Below, piece by piece: positions 1-8,688 of a DNA stretch of 64,000 nucleotides; position 1 is the first letter of the stretch; every line of letters starts with the position of its first letter. A program made the position numbers and the translations under genes. The notes below the pieces were generated by a model that did not search any database, was not told where the DNA came from, and was given only the letters and a program-made list of their open reading frames with translations. This DNA is from Apibacter raozihei (GTDB taxonomy: Bacteria; Bacteroidota; Bacteroidia; Flavobacteriales; Weeksellaceae), in NCBI RefSeq assembly GCF_004014855.1, contig NZ_CP034930.1:2833716-2897715 (forward strand), given 5' to 3'.

Positions 1-1226
1 TTTATAATAAATATACCATTCAATTGGTTAAAGAAGATGATACACCGGGTGACATTGAAGTTTACTGCAAAGCTGAATATAGTCCCAAAACCCTGAAAAG
101 CAGCTTTAACGGAGGGCCTGTGTACCAACTTGCCCACCTGCCGGTCAGGTTTACGGATTATCTCAGGGTAAAACTACCGGAAATTCCAGATTTATACTTT
201 ATCCGACCGGGTATTGACTACCAGTTTCCCGAAATACGAAGCAGTGAAGGAAATGCTATTTATATGGAATTGTTACTGAATGAAGATACGAGTTCCCAGC
301 AAAAGATAGAACATGCCCAGGAAAAAATAAAAGCTAAGATAACAGACCAGGCAAAAGAAAAAGTTAAAAATGAAGTGGGGAAAGGATTGGAGTATCTGAA
401 AAAGAAAACCTATACGCTGGCTATACGGGAATTGGAAAAGGGATATTTGATGTATACGGACGGAAGCATCACCTTAAGGAAAAACGTATACGAAAATAAA
501 ACCATTACCATGATAGACGGAAATGTGCACCGCATAAAAAGGGCTTCCGATACTGCATTTCGTATTGCCCACCCCACCCTGCAGGGAGAAACCCGCTACG
601 CTACCACCAAAGGACTGAACCAGCTGGAAGTACTTGCTCAAAAAAATCCCATACATACTGCCACCCAGCTTAGTACCCAACTATTTGAAACGATGGGCTA
701 TGTGATAGACCTTCAGGGAATGGAGGAAAGCATGGCTTCCGGAACTCCGGATTATAAAGGAATGGGAAGCTTTTTACTGAAAAAATTCTTTGGGTTTTTC
801 CCTTCCTGGGTAGGACAGCTGGCTGGCCAGCTCTCCCTTCCGGTAGCTCTGATGATAGAACAATACTCCCAAGAACTAGAGGAACTGATTAAGGAAGAAG
901 CGTTTAAAACCTTTTTAAAGAAAAAAGAAGAGGGAATGAAAGCTATGGAACTCTTTTTAGGGCAGGATAAACCTAATAAAACTTTAGCGGAAGAAAAGAT
1001 CATTGAATTAGGCTTTGGTTTTCTACGAATTAGTACCTCTACCTTACAAAAACTTTTAGCTAAAGAATTTGACACTCTTGAAAAGTTAAATGATTTTGAA
1101 TGGAATTTACGAAATAAAGATTTATTACACGGAGTAGTAATAAGAAAAATAAAAAATATTGATTATAAGAGGTATGATTATTTTATTTACTGTATTTTTA
1201 TTGATGATAAAAATTTAGACTTATGA
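1..1226 (+). CDS. C-terminal part of a putative secreted effector (5' end outside window)
   Basis: The reading frame is open from base 3 to the stop at 1226, so the 408 visible codons are only the C-terminal part; the TTG at 24 is probably internal. I do not recognise a catalytic domain. Visible features: a lysine/glutamate-rich, probably coiled segment (bases about 300-410), a hydrophobic stretch with FFGFFPSWVGQLAGQLSLPV near 785-850, then a second charged helix. The last 50 or so codons (after about 1060) are much richer in A+T than the part before, as expected for a swapped tip. The stop overlaps the start of the lipoprotein gene at 1223 (ATGA), which suggests an effector coupled to a periplasmic immunity lipoprotein. 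Alternative: a non-toxic surface protein with a lipoprotein partner. Confidence 0.6.
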   Translation, partial: YNKYTIQLVKEDDTPGDIEVYCKAEYSPKTLKSSFNGGPVYQLAHLPVRFTDYLRVKLPEIPDLYFIRPGIDYQFPEIRSSEGNAIYMELLLNEDTSSQQKIEHAQEKIKAKITDQAKEKVKNEVGKGLEYLKKKTYTLAIRELEKGYLMYTDGSITLRKNVYENKTITMIDGNVHRIKRASDTAFRIAHPTLQGETRYATTKGLNQLEVLAQKNPIHTATQLSTQLFETMGYVIDLQGMEESMASGTPDYKGMGSFLLKKFFGFFPSWVGQLAGQLSLPVALMIEQYSQELEELIKEEAFKTFLKKKEEGMKAMELFLGQDKPNKTLAEEKIIELGFGFLRISTSTLQKLLAKEFDTLEKLNDFEWNLRNKDLLHGVVIRKIKNIDYKRYDYFIYCIFIDDKNLDL

Positions 1227-1975
1227 GAAACTATATTTTAGTATTATTTGTTTTACTTTTTATAAGCTGTAAAACTACTCCGGAAGATTATTCAGCTTAT
1301 CCATTTATAGATCAAGAGATTCGAAGTGAAAAATATGAAACATATACACTTATTCCTCAAGGATATGAATTGAGAAGTGTGTATGGACATCGGTACCCTT
1401 CTTCTTCAAATTTATCTGGAAATATTGAAAAAACATTAGCTCTTCCTTTTATCCTTTTTGATAAAAAATTGAATACTATTTTTTTCTTTTCTACTAAAGA
1501 AGATAAATATACTCCGTTTACTATAAAGTACAATTTTGAAAAAAATAAAATTGACACTATTTCTTACAATGGCGATACTATCCGAGAATTATATGACAAA
1601 AAAAAATCTGATCTAACAAACTTTAAATTTTCTGAAGCAAAAAAATACTATAAGGTAGTAAATAGAGAATATCATAGTGAAATTTCGGAGGAAAAGAAAA
1701 AAAGAATATTTGAAGAATATAAAAATAGCAGTGAAGAAACCAAACAAGATATTATAAAAACTTTTTCTATACGGTATAATACTCTCTATGTAGAATTGCA
1801 AATGCCTAATGAGAAGATACATTTTAAATTTAGTACTTCTAATGATAAAATAATATTCTTTGGTAATGAAGAGTTGTACAAAATGGGCTATATATATATA
1901 TATATATACGATAATTTAAATATGTTTCCTCATTCCGGAGGATTGTATGTAATTAGGCCTAAAGAAAAAAAATAA
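1223..1975 (+). CDS. Paralogous lipoprotein copy 1, putative immunity protein
   Basis: 250 aa. The N-terminus is a lipoprotein signal ending FISC-KTT, so Cys16 is the likely lipidation site and the mature protein would sit in the periplasm or outer membrane. Followed by PEDYSAYPFIDQ, a block shared by all copies in the array, and ending GLYVIRPKEKK. A conserved segment YHSEISEE and FGNEELYK lies in the C-terminal half. The start overlaps the stop of the upstream effector by 4 nt, so the two are translationally coupled. Family unknown to me; immunity function is inferred from this coupling, from duplication and from the periplasmic signal. A (TA)10 tract encodes IYIYIY near 1890. Confidence 0.75.
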   Translation: MRNYILVLFVLLFISCKTTPEDYSAYPFIDQEIRSEKYETYTLIPQGYELRSVYGHRYPSSSNLSGNIEKTLALPFILFDKKLNTIFFFSTKEDKYTPFTIKYNFEKNKIDTISYNGDTIRELYDKKKSDLTNFKFSEAKKYYKVVNREYHSEISEEKKKRIFEEYKNSSEETKQDIIKTFSIRYNTLYVELQMPNEKIHFKFSTSNDKIIFFGNEELYKMGYIYIYIYDNLNMFPHSGGLYVIRPKEKK

Positions 1976-2031
1976 AAAAGTGTTTATAATATTCTAGTAT
2001 ATATAGTTATAAACAAGGAAAGTCTAAACTT

Positions 2032-2799
2032 ATGAAAAACTCTATTTTAGTAATACTTATTTTATTTTTAACCAGTTGCAAAACTACCAACAAAGATTAT
2101 TCCGTTTATTCATTTATAGATGATGGGATTCAAAGTGAAAAGTATGAAATGGTAACCTTAGTACCAGAAAAATATGAATTAAAAAATATGCTAGGCTATA
2201 GTTTAACCCGTGGAATGTTGTCTCCTGTATTAGAAAAGAAAACCTGGGATATGCCTTTACTATATTACAATAAAAAAAATAGAATTTTCTATATTATACA
2301 TGATCGTAAAAATAGTAAAGTTTATTTTATGAAATATGATTTTTTATCTAATAAAACAGATACGATAAAAAATGAAGACAGCATTAAAGTTTATAATAAA
2401 ATCTTTAAAGAAAATTATAAGAAAAGCTCTGATTTAGTAAATTTTAAATATCCAGAGGCTGAAAAATATTATAAAGTTTTAAATGAGGAATATCATAGTG
2501 AAATTTCCGAAGAAAAAAGAAATCAGCTTTTAAATAAATATAAAAATGAAAGTGATACTTTTAAAGAAATGATAATAGAAAATTCCTCCTCACGCTATAA
2601 CACTACATATGCAGAGCTGCAAATGCCTCTGGAAAAAATTTATTTTAAATTTAATAGTGATTTAGATAAAAATGTAAAACTCTTTGGTAATGAAGAATTA
2701 TATAAAAAAGGATATATATTTATATATATATATAATAACTTAAATATGTTTCCTCACTCAAGAGGTTTGTATCTCGTACGCCTTAAGGAAAAAAAATAA
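2032..2799 (+). CDS. Paralogous lipoprotein copy 2, putative immunity protein
   Basis: 255 aa, clearly homologous to the preceding lipoprotein over its whole length: signal peptide with LTSC-KTT (Cys16), DYSVYSFIDDGIQSEKYE, YHSEISEE, FGNEELYKKGY and the basic end RLKEKK. The middle third (about residues 45-120) is the most divergent part. It lies 56 bp after copy 1 on the same strand with no obvious terminator between them. Divergent tandem paralogues are typical of immunity gene expansions, where extra copies protect against variant effectors of competitors, but this is inference; the protein family itself is not recognised. Confidence 0.72.
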   Translation: MKNSILVILILFLTSCKTTNKDYSVYSFIDDGIQSEKYEMVTLVPEKYELKNMLGYSLTRGMLSPVLEKKTWDMPLLYYNKKNRIFYIIHDRKNSKVYFMKYDFLSNKTDTIKNEDSIKVYNKIFKENYKKSSDLVNFKYPEAEKYYKVLNEEYHSEISEEKRNQLLNKYKNESDTFKEMIIENSSSRYNTTYAELQMPLEKIYFKFNSDLDKNVKLFGNEELYKKGYIFIYIYNNLNMFPHSRGLYLVRLKEKK

Positions 2800-2845
2800 A
2801 AAAGTGTTTACTATCTATCAAATAGATAAGAGGTTGCTTAGACTG

Positions 2846-3589
2846 ATGAAAAACTATATTTTAGTAGTACTTATTTTGTTTTTAACCAGTTGTAAAACAA
2901 CACCGGAAGATTACTCTAAATACCCATTTATAGATCAAGGGATTCAAAGTGATAAGTATCAAATTGATTCAATTTTTATAGAAGGAGGAAAATTAATTAC
3001 AATATTTGGGCATCGTTATCCTGCTGATATTAGTGAAGCACATGCTGACGAAATTAATAAAATGCCTTTGATATTATATGATAAAAAGAATAATTTATAT
3101 TTTAGAAATATAAATAAAATATTCTATAATTTAAGGTATAATATACCAAATTACAAAATCGATACCTTAAATAATGAAGATATAGTCTCTGTTTGTAATT
3201 CTTATGCAAACAAAGAGAATAAATTTGTCAATTTTAAATTTCCATATGCAGAAAAATATTATACGGTTTTAAATGAAGAAAATCATAGTGAAATTTCTGA
3301 AAAAGAAAAAAAGAAAGTCTTAGAGAAATATAAAAATAGTAGTGAAGAAATAAAGCAGGATATTATAAAAACCCGATCCTTACGCTATAAGACCATATAT
3401 TCAGAATTGCATATGCCTAAAGAGAACATTCATTTTAAATTCAATAGTAATTTAGACAAAAATATAGAATTCTTTGGTAATGAAGAACTATATAAAAAGG
3501 GCTATATATATATGTATATATATAGCATATCAAGTCAAATACCTCATTCCGGAGGATTATATTTAATTCGGCCTAAAGAAAAAAAATAA
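2846..3589 (+). CDS. Paralogous lipoprotein copy 3, putative immunity protein
   Basis: 247 aa from the ATG at 2846; an upstream in-frame TTG at 2804 would put 14 unrelated residues before the signal peptide, so I reject it. The lipobox LTSC-KTT, the PEDYSKYPFIDQGIQSDKY block and the C-terminal FGNEELYKKGYIYMYIY are shared with the other copies, while residues about 45-120 differ. The 12 bases in front of the start closely match those before copies 1 and 4. No catalytic motif is visible. Likely anchored in a membrane facing the periplasm; immunity role is inferred from the array and effector coupling upstream. Confidence 0.72.
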   Translation: MKNYILVVLILFLTSCKTTPEDYSKYPFIDQGIQSDKYQIDSIFIEGGKLITIFGHRYPADISEAHADEINKMPLILYDKKNNLYFRNINKIFYNLRYNIPNYKIDTLNNEDIVSVCNSYANKENKFVNFKFPYAEKYYTVLNEENHSEISEKEKKKVLEKYKNSSEEIKQDIIKTRSLRYKTIYSELHMPKENIHFKFNSNLDKNIEFFGNEELYKKGYIYMYIYSISSQIPHSGGLYLIRPKEKK

Positions 3590-3601
3590 AAGCTTAGACT
3601 T

Positions 3602-3874
3602 ATGAGAAACTCTATTTTAGTAGTACTTATTTTGTTTTTAACAAGTTGTAAAACAACACCGGAAGAGTATTCTAGTTATCCATTTATAGATCAGGGAATC
3701 CAAAGTAAAGAATATGAAATTAGTACTATTTTTTCTGAAAATTTGGAATTAATAACCCTATTTGGAGAACGTTATCCACCTGATCCTAGATCTTTTCATG
3801 CAGAGGAAATCAATCGAATGCCCTTAGTGGTATATGATAAATTAAATACTTTGTATTTTATTTATTTATTATAG
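3602..3874 (+). pseudogene. Truncated lipoprotein copy 4
   Basis: 90 codons that match the first third of the neighbouring lipoproteins (signal peptide with LTSC-KTT, PEEYSSYPFIDQGIQS, then a section close to copy 3 through VVYDKLNTLYF), after which homology stops and the frame ends with IYLL. The missing two thirds would be expected next, but a minus-strand gene (3858-4499) lies there, and a decayed C-terminal half is found at 4733-5099. Either an insertion split this copy or the two remnants come from different copies. The 12 bp leader TTAGACTTATGA is intact, so it may still be expressed as a short lipopeptide. Confidence 0.65.
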
Positions 3875-4499
3875 GCTTAAGATTTTCTTTTATTCTGTTA
3901 AACTCTTCTTGTGTTATTAATTCTAATTCTAACTCCATTTTTTTGTTTTTTAATATCTCTATTGCTTCATCATAAGTTAAAGGACGTGTTTTGTTTAAGG
4001 GAATAATTTCACCACTTAAAATTGCATTATCTACCATTGTAACAGTAATATAATTATCTAATAATAAAAAGTTAGTACCCGGCAATGGTTTTATATAAAA
4101 AAATATATAATTTTCCTGCCCCATGCTACCTTTATTAAATTTAATTTGTTCAATAGTAGCCTTATAACCTTTATATTTTTCATCTACATATCTTATGCCT
4201 TTAAATAATACAGCAGTAGGTTTGCCATAAAATATATATTGAAAATTTCTTTTTTTACTAAATGCACTTTGTCCTTCTCCAGTAGCTTCTCCTAGAATAA
4301 TTGTATCACCGGATTTATATATATTTTTGTCTGAAGCTATGTAATTTTTAATATTCGTACCTGTTTTAAAATTTTTAGATTCATTTTTATTTATCACAAC
4401 GTTATAATGTAAAGTATCTATATCACTATTTTTTTGAGCTAATAAAAAGACATTGAATAAAATGATTAGTAAACTTATTATTTTATTTAAAAATTTCAT
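3858..4499 (-). CDS. Secreted protein with SHOCT-like C-terminus
   Basis: 213 aa. N-terminal hydrophobic signal peptide ending near LLAQK, so exported. The middle part (KSGDTIILGEATGEG, then NFQYIFYGKPTAVLFKGI) is beta-rich and unrecognised. The last 40 residues (LTYDEAIEIL ... LITQEEFNRIKENL) have the pattern of the short SHOCT/oligomerisation helix pair common at bacterial C-termini. The gene is convergent with, and overlaps by 17 nt, the truncated lipoprotein copy 4, and sits exactly where the middle of that copy is missing; it may have entered the array by recombination. Function unknown. Confidence 0.65.
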   Translation of the reverse strand: MKFLNKIISLLIILFNVFLLAQKNSDIDTLHYNVVINKNESKNFKTGTNIKNYIASDKNIYKSGDTIILGEATGEGQSAFSKKRNFQYIFYGKPTAVLFKGIRYVDEKYKGYKATIEQIKFNKGSMGQENYIFFYIKPLPGTNFLLLDNYITVTMVDNAILSGEIIPLNKTRPLTYDEAIEILKNKKMELELELITQEEFNRIKENLKPIINK

Positions 4500-4732
4500 T
4501 TTGAATTACTGTTTAGTTATTAATATATTTCGTAATTTTTTATTTAATGTGTTATACGAATAATTTTATTAAAATTCCTATACTACTTTTAGCTTAAATA
4601 CTTAATTCAGTATACTCAGCAAAATAAGTTTCAATTTATTTAACATTGATTAAATGTATTAAAAAGTAAAAAGTATTATTATTATACCTATCACTATTTA
4701 ATTTATAACAAAACCTATAACAATAAAGGACA
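4500..4732. other. Intergenic, very AT-rich, no gene seen
   Basis: No convincing reading frame, hairpin or repeat was found in this stretch. It contains the upstream region of the minus-strand SHOCT-like gene, and possibly lipoprotein sequence too decayed to align by eye. Confidence 0.4.
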
Positions 4733-5099
4733 AATATATTAATTTTATATTTATAGAAGCTAAAAAACATTAAAAATTATTGAAAATAAATTTCATAGTT
4801 AAATTTCTGAAAAATGAAAAACAAGAAGTATTGAAAGAATATAAAACAGAAGCGAAGAAGCCAGGCAGGATATCATAAAAACCTTGCACTTACGTTATAT
4901 TACCCTCTATGCAGAATTGCAAATGTCTAAGGAGAAAATTCATTTTAAATTTAATAGTGATCGGGGAAAGGAAATTGAGTTTTTTGGAAACGAATAAATA
5001 TACAAAAAAGGATATATATGTATATATTTATGTGATGACTTAAATATGTTTCCTCATTCCGGAGGTTTATATCTCGTACGCCCTAAAGAAAAAAAATAA
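4733..5099 (+). pseudogene. Decayed C-terminal half of a fifth/split lipoprotein copy
   Basis: Aligned by eye with copies 1-3 from about the segment before YHSEISEE to the terminal RPKEKK stop at 5099. The remnant is broken by several stop codons and frameshifts: the Glu codon after HS has become TAA, a frameshift follows, and FGNEEL has become FGNE-stop. The last 20 codons (NMFPHSGGLYLVRPKEKK) are nearly perfect. It may be the missing 3' part of copy 4, separated by the minus-strand gene at 3858-4499, or an independent dead copy. Confidence 0.7.
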
Positions 5100-5445
5100 C
5101 GTTCAATATTGGGTCTGTAACTTACTTTTTTAATCAGCTACGTATCTTATGTTTACTATCACCTAAATCTGATGAAACAATTCAATCATCCCCTTAAAAG
5201 GAGATAAACCATAGCTCTGATTTTCTTGTCAGCCGTAAAAAGCGCATTGGTGAGTTTACGGACCAAAACAGGATTACCCGAAAGTTTATATCGCTTTAGA
5301 TTAATAAAATTATTGACCGAGGAGTAAAAATTATATTCAATACCTTATACTTTACCATATAAAACCTTCTTTATTAGAAAGCTCTGCTTGAGAAAAAATA
5401 CCCAATTACTTCCGGCGGGTATTCTTAAATGATCCAATAAATTCT
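5100..5445. other. Intergenic before leuS, no gene supported
   Basis: About 345 bases without a supported gene. A short open stretch on the minus strand around 5200-5340 has a coding-like look but no start, is broken, and matches nothing I recognise; it could be a remnant. Confidence 0.35.
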
Positions 5446-5453
5446 TACATTTG
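5446..5453 (+). promoter_or_regulatory. Candidate -7 element of leuS (TACATTTG)
   Basis: TACATTTG fits the Bacteroidota -7 consensus TAnnTTTG and lies 37 bp before the ATG at 5490. I see no clear TTTG -33 partner. It overlaps the in-frame TTG at 5451, which argues that translation does not start there. Confidence 0.4.
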
Positions 5454-5489
5454 CAAAAATTAGAAAATATTAAATTCCCTGAAATAATC

Positions 5490-8345
5490 ATGCAGTATAA
5501 CTTTCAAGACATCGAAAAAAAATGGCAGAAAAAATGGGCGGAGCAACAAACGTTTGCCACGTCAGATAATACTTCACAACCGAAATATTATGTACTGGAC
5601 ATGTTCCCTTATCCATCGGGAGCCGGACTGCATGTGGGACATCCTCTGGGCTATATTGCCTCAGATATATACTCAAGATACAAACGCCACCAGGGATTTA
5701 ATGTCCTTCACCCTATGGGATACGATAGTTTCGGCTTACCTGCCGAGCAGTATGCCATTCAAACCGGCCAGCATCCGGCAATAACAACCGAAGTAAACAT
5801 TAATGGTGGAATCGATAATAAAAACAACCAGATTGCCGGTTACAATAACCAGCTTAAAAAACTGGGTTTTTCTTTTGACTGGAGCCGTGAGGTAAGAACT
5901 TCGGATAAAGAATATTACCGTTGGACCCAATGGATTTTCATTCAGCTTTTTCATTCGTATTACGACCAGGCACTTCATCAGGCACGCCCCATACAAGAAC
6001 TGATTGATAATTTCTCTGAAAACGGTTCTCTGAAAGTTAATGCCTGTACCAGCCAGAAAGAACCTTTTACGGCAGAAGAATGGAACGGATATTCAGAAGA
6101 TCAGAAACAGGAAATACTTTTAAACTACCGTCTGGCTTACCGTGCGGAAACTACTGTAAACTGGTGTCCTGCACTGGGAACCGTTCTGGCCAATGATGAA
6201 GTGATAAATGGAGTGTCCGAACGTGGCGGATATCCGGTATATCAGAAAAAAATGATGCAATGGTCTATGCGGATTACGGCTTATGCGGAACGTCTGCTAA
6301 CCGGTCTGGACACCCTTCAATGGAGCGATGCGATAAAAGAAAGCCAGAGAAACTGGATTGGTAAGTCCCAGGGAGCTGAAATACTTTTTTCGGTACAAAA
6401 CTCGGACGAGCAGATCAAAGTTTTCACTACCCGCCCCGATACCCTGTACGGCTGTACGTTTATGGTACTGGCTCCCGAACATCCTTTGGTGAACCAGCTT
6501 ACCACCGGGGAATATGTTGAGGCAGTCAACCAATATAAAGAAGACAGCACCAAACGTTCGGAAAGAGAACGTATGGCGGATGCCAAAACGGTTTCCGGAC
6601 AATTTACGGGTGCCTATGCCGTGCATCCGCTAACTAAAGAAAATATACCGGTATATATTGCAGATTATGTTTTAATGGGTTATGGTACCGGTGCAATTAT
6701 GGCTGTTCCGGCACACGATGAAAGAGACCATCGCTTTGCGAAGCATTTTGGCATTTCCATCAAAGAAGTAATTGAAGGGTCTGAAAACATACAGGAAGAA
6801 GCTTTTACCTCCAAAGAAGGAAAAGTCATTAATTCCGATGCAATTAACGGTCTTTCGGTAAAAGAAGCCCAGATTAAAATGATTGGAATGGTGGAACAGA
6901 TGGGTATCGGACACGGAACCATAAATTACCGCTTGCGAGATGCTGTATTTTCACGTCAAAGATACTGGGGAGAACCTATTCCGGTATATTATAAAAACTC
7001 TACCCCTTATACTCTTCCGGAATCTGCATTGCCGCTGGTACTTCCTGAGGTTGAAAAATACCTGCCTACAGAAGACGGCGATCCTCCGTTGGGAAGGGCA
7101 CAGGTTTGGGCCTGGGATGCGGAAAATGAAAAGGTGGTGAGTATAGATAACATTAACCATACCACGGTATTTCCACTGGATTTAAACACTATGCCGGGAT
7201 GGGCAGGAAGTTCCTGGTATTATTTACGATACACGGATCCGAACAACGCTTCCCGTCTGGCGGATGACAGCCAGATCGAATACTGGGAAAATGTGGATTT
7301 ATATATCGGAGGAAGCGAACATGCCACCGGGCATTTGCTATACTCCCGTTTCTGGAATAAATTCTTAAAAGATTACGGCTATGTAAAGAGCGAAGAACCT
7401 TTCCAGAAATTAATTAACCAGGGAATGATTTTGGGACAGAGTGCCTATGTGTACAGAATTAACGGTACACAAAATTATATTTCCTGCAATCTGCTAGAAG
7501 AAACTCAGGAAGTTACTCCTATACATATAGACGTAAAATTACTTAAAGGAGCCACTGATGAGGTAGACATTGAAAAGCTAAGAGAATGGCGGGATGAATT
7601 TAAAGATGCTCAGTTTATTCTTGAAAGCGGTAAATATATCGCTGGCAGACAAATCGATAAAATGTCTAAAAGATGGTACAATGTAATTAATCCTGACGAT
7701 GTATGTGAAGAATACGGAGCTGATACCCTGAGGATGTATGAAATGTTTTTAGGCCCGCTGGAACAGGCAAAACCCTGGAATACTCAGGGGCTGGTAGGTG
7801 TTCATGGTTTTCTGAAAAAATTCTGGAGATTGTATCATTCCGGGGAAAATGAAGCTTTTTCAGCTTCGGATTCAGAGCCTAGCAAAGAGGAATTAAGGGT
7901 TCTTCATCAACTAATCAAAAAGGTGGCAGAAGATATTGAGAGTTTTTCATTCAATACTTCGGTGAGTTCCTTTATGATTGCCACCAATGAACTAAGTAAA
8001 CTGAAAACCGATACAAGGAAAATTCTGGAACCTCTGGCTGTTCTCATATCTCCGTATGCACCGCATATAGCTGAGGAATTATGGGAAAAACTGGGACACT
8101 CCGAAAGTATTGAATATGTTTCATTCCCTGAATTTGTTGCCTCACATCTGGTTTCGGACAGTTTTGAATATCCGGTAAGCTTTAACGGAAAAGTACGGTT
8201 TAAAATTGAGATGCCGGCCACAGCATCCTCTCAGGAAATTGAAACTGCCGTGATGAATCATGAAAAAACCGCCGGTTATCTGGATGGAAAAAATCCTAAA
8301 AAAATTATTGTTGTTCCTAAACGTATTGTGAACATTGTACTTTAG
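5490..8345 (+). CDS. leuS: Leucyl-tRNA synthetase
   Basis: 951 aa class I aminoacyl-tRNA synthetase that charges tRNA-Leu in the cytoplasm. Seen: the HIGH-type motif as HVGH (residues 48-51) in PYPSGAGLHVGHPLGY, a CP1 editing domain with the threonine-rich TTRPDTLYG motif, the tryptophan-rich GWAGSSWYYLRY segment and the KMSKR loop at residues 724-728. Length is normal for Bacteroidota LeuRS. I chose the ATG at 5490 over an in-frame TTG at 5451 because the protein then begins MQYNFQDIEKKWQ as in the family and because a likely -7 promoter element overlaps the TTG. A strong terminator follows. Confidence 0.97.
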   Translation: MQYNFQDIEKKWQKKWAEQQTFATSDNTSQPKYYVLDMFPYPSGAGLHVGHPLGYIASDIYSRYKRHQGFNVLHPMGYDSFGLPAEQYAIQTGQHPAITTEVNINGGIDNKNNQIAGYNNQLKKLGFSFDWSREVRTSDKEYYRWTQWIFIQLFHSYYDQALHQARPIQELIDNFSENGSLKVNACTSQKEPFTAEEWNGYSEDQKQEILLNYRLAYRAETTVNWCPALGTVLANDEVINGVSERGGYPVYQKKMMQWSMRITAYAERLLTGLDTLQWSDAIKESQRNWIGKSQGAEILFSVQNSDEQIKVFTTRPDTLYGCTFMVLAPEHPLVNQLTTGEYVEAVNQYKEDSTKRSERERMADAKTVSGQFTGAYAVHPLTKENIPVYIADYVLMGYGTGAIMAVPAHDERDHRFAKHFGISIKEVIEGSENIQEEAFTSKEGKVINSDAINGLSVKEAQIKMIGMVEQMGIGHGTINYRLRDAVFSRQRYWGEPIPVYYKNSTPYTLPESALPLVLPEVEKYLPTEDGDPPLGRAQVWAWDAENEKVVSIDNINHTTVFPLDLNTMPGWAGSSWYYLRYTDPNNASRLADDSQIEYWENVDLYIGGSEHATGHLLYSRFWNKFLKDYGYVKSEEPFQKLINQGMILGQSAYVYRINGTQNYISCNLLEETQEVTPIHIDVKLLKGATDEVDIEKLREWRDEFKDAQFILESGKYIAGRQIDKMSKRWYNVINPDDVCEEYGADTLRMYEMFLGPLEQAKPWNTQGLVGVHGFLKKFWRLYHSGENEAFSASDSEPSKEELRVLHQLIKKVAEDIESFSFNTSVSSFMIATNELSKLKTDTRKILEPLAVLISPYAPHIAEELWEKLGHSESIEYVSFPEFVASHLVSDSFEYPVSFNGKVRFKIEMPATASSQEIETAVMNHEKTAGYLDGKNPKKIIVVPKRIVNIVL

Positions 8346-8373
8346 TATTCCTAAGGTATTCTTTATACTACAC

Positions 8374-8410
8374 AAGCCTCTCTAAACTCTTAGAGAGGCT
8401 TGCTTTTTAT
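8374..8410 (+). terminator. Intrinsic terminator after leuS
   Basis: Perfect stem AAGCCTCTCTAA / TTAGAGAGGCTT around the loop ACTC, followed by a T-rich tail, 29 bp after the leuS stop. Confidence 0.85.
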
Positions 8411-8688
8411 AGCAGAAACCCCGTTTCCTTATTTGACACTAAACTTTGTATCACAGAGCATAACGCTTAAGAATACTCTTATCTGCATTTTTTCTTTTAC
8501 CTGGTTTTATCCTGTATTTCTTACAGAGCTTCCTAAGCTCAGGGGTACCATTGTAAAACAAAAAATCTTTTTAATTTTTGAGCCGGAAAATAAAAAATAA
8601 AAAACCGATCAGCCATAATTTATATTTATTTTATACTATATTTGAGTATACTTCGTTTATGTTTGAATTAGAAATAATCTTTTAAATT
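8411..8688. other. Intergenic, no gene seen
   Basis: Nothing beyond the upstream region of the WG-repeat gene. A short open frame (8400-8600) begins inside the terminator tail and has no family resemblance. Confidence 0.4.

Noticed and set aside
5100-5445. Possible remnant of a mobile element before leuS
   Set aside because: Only a short broken frame is seen; no transposase motif, terminal inverted repeat or target-site duplication could be recognised.
8400-8600. 66-codon frame after leuS
   Set aside because: Begins inside the leuS terminator tail; no recognisable protein pattern.
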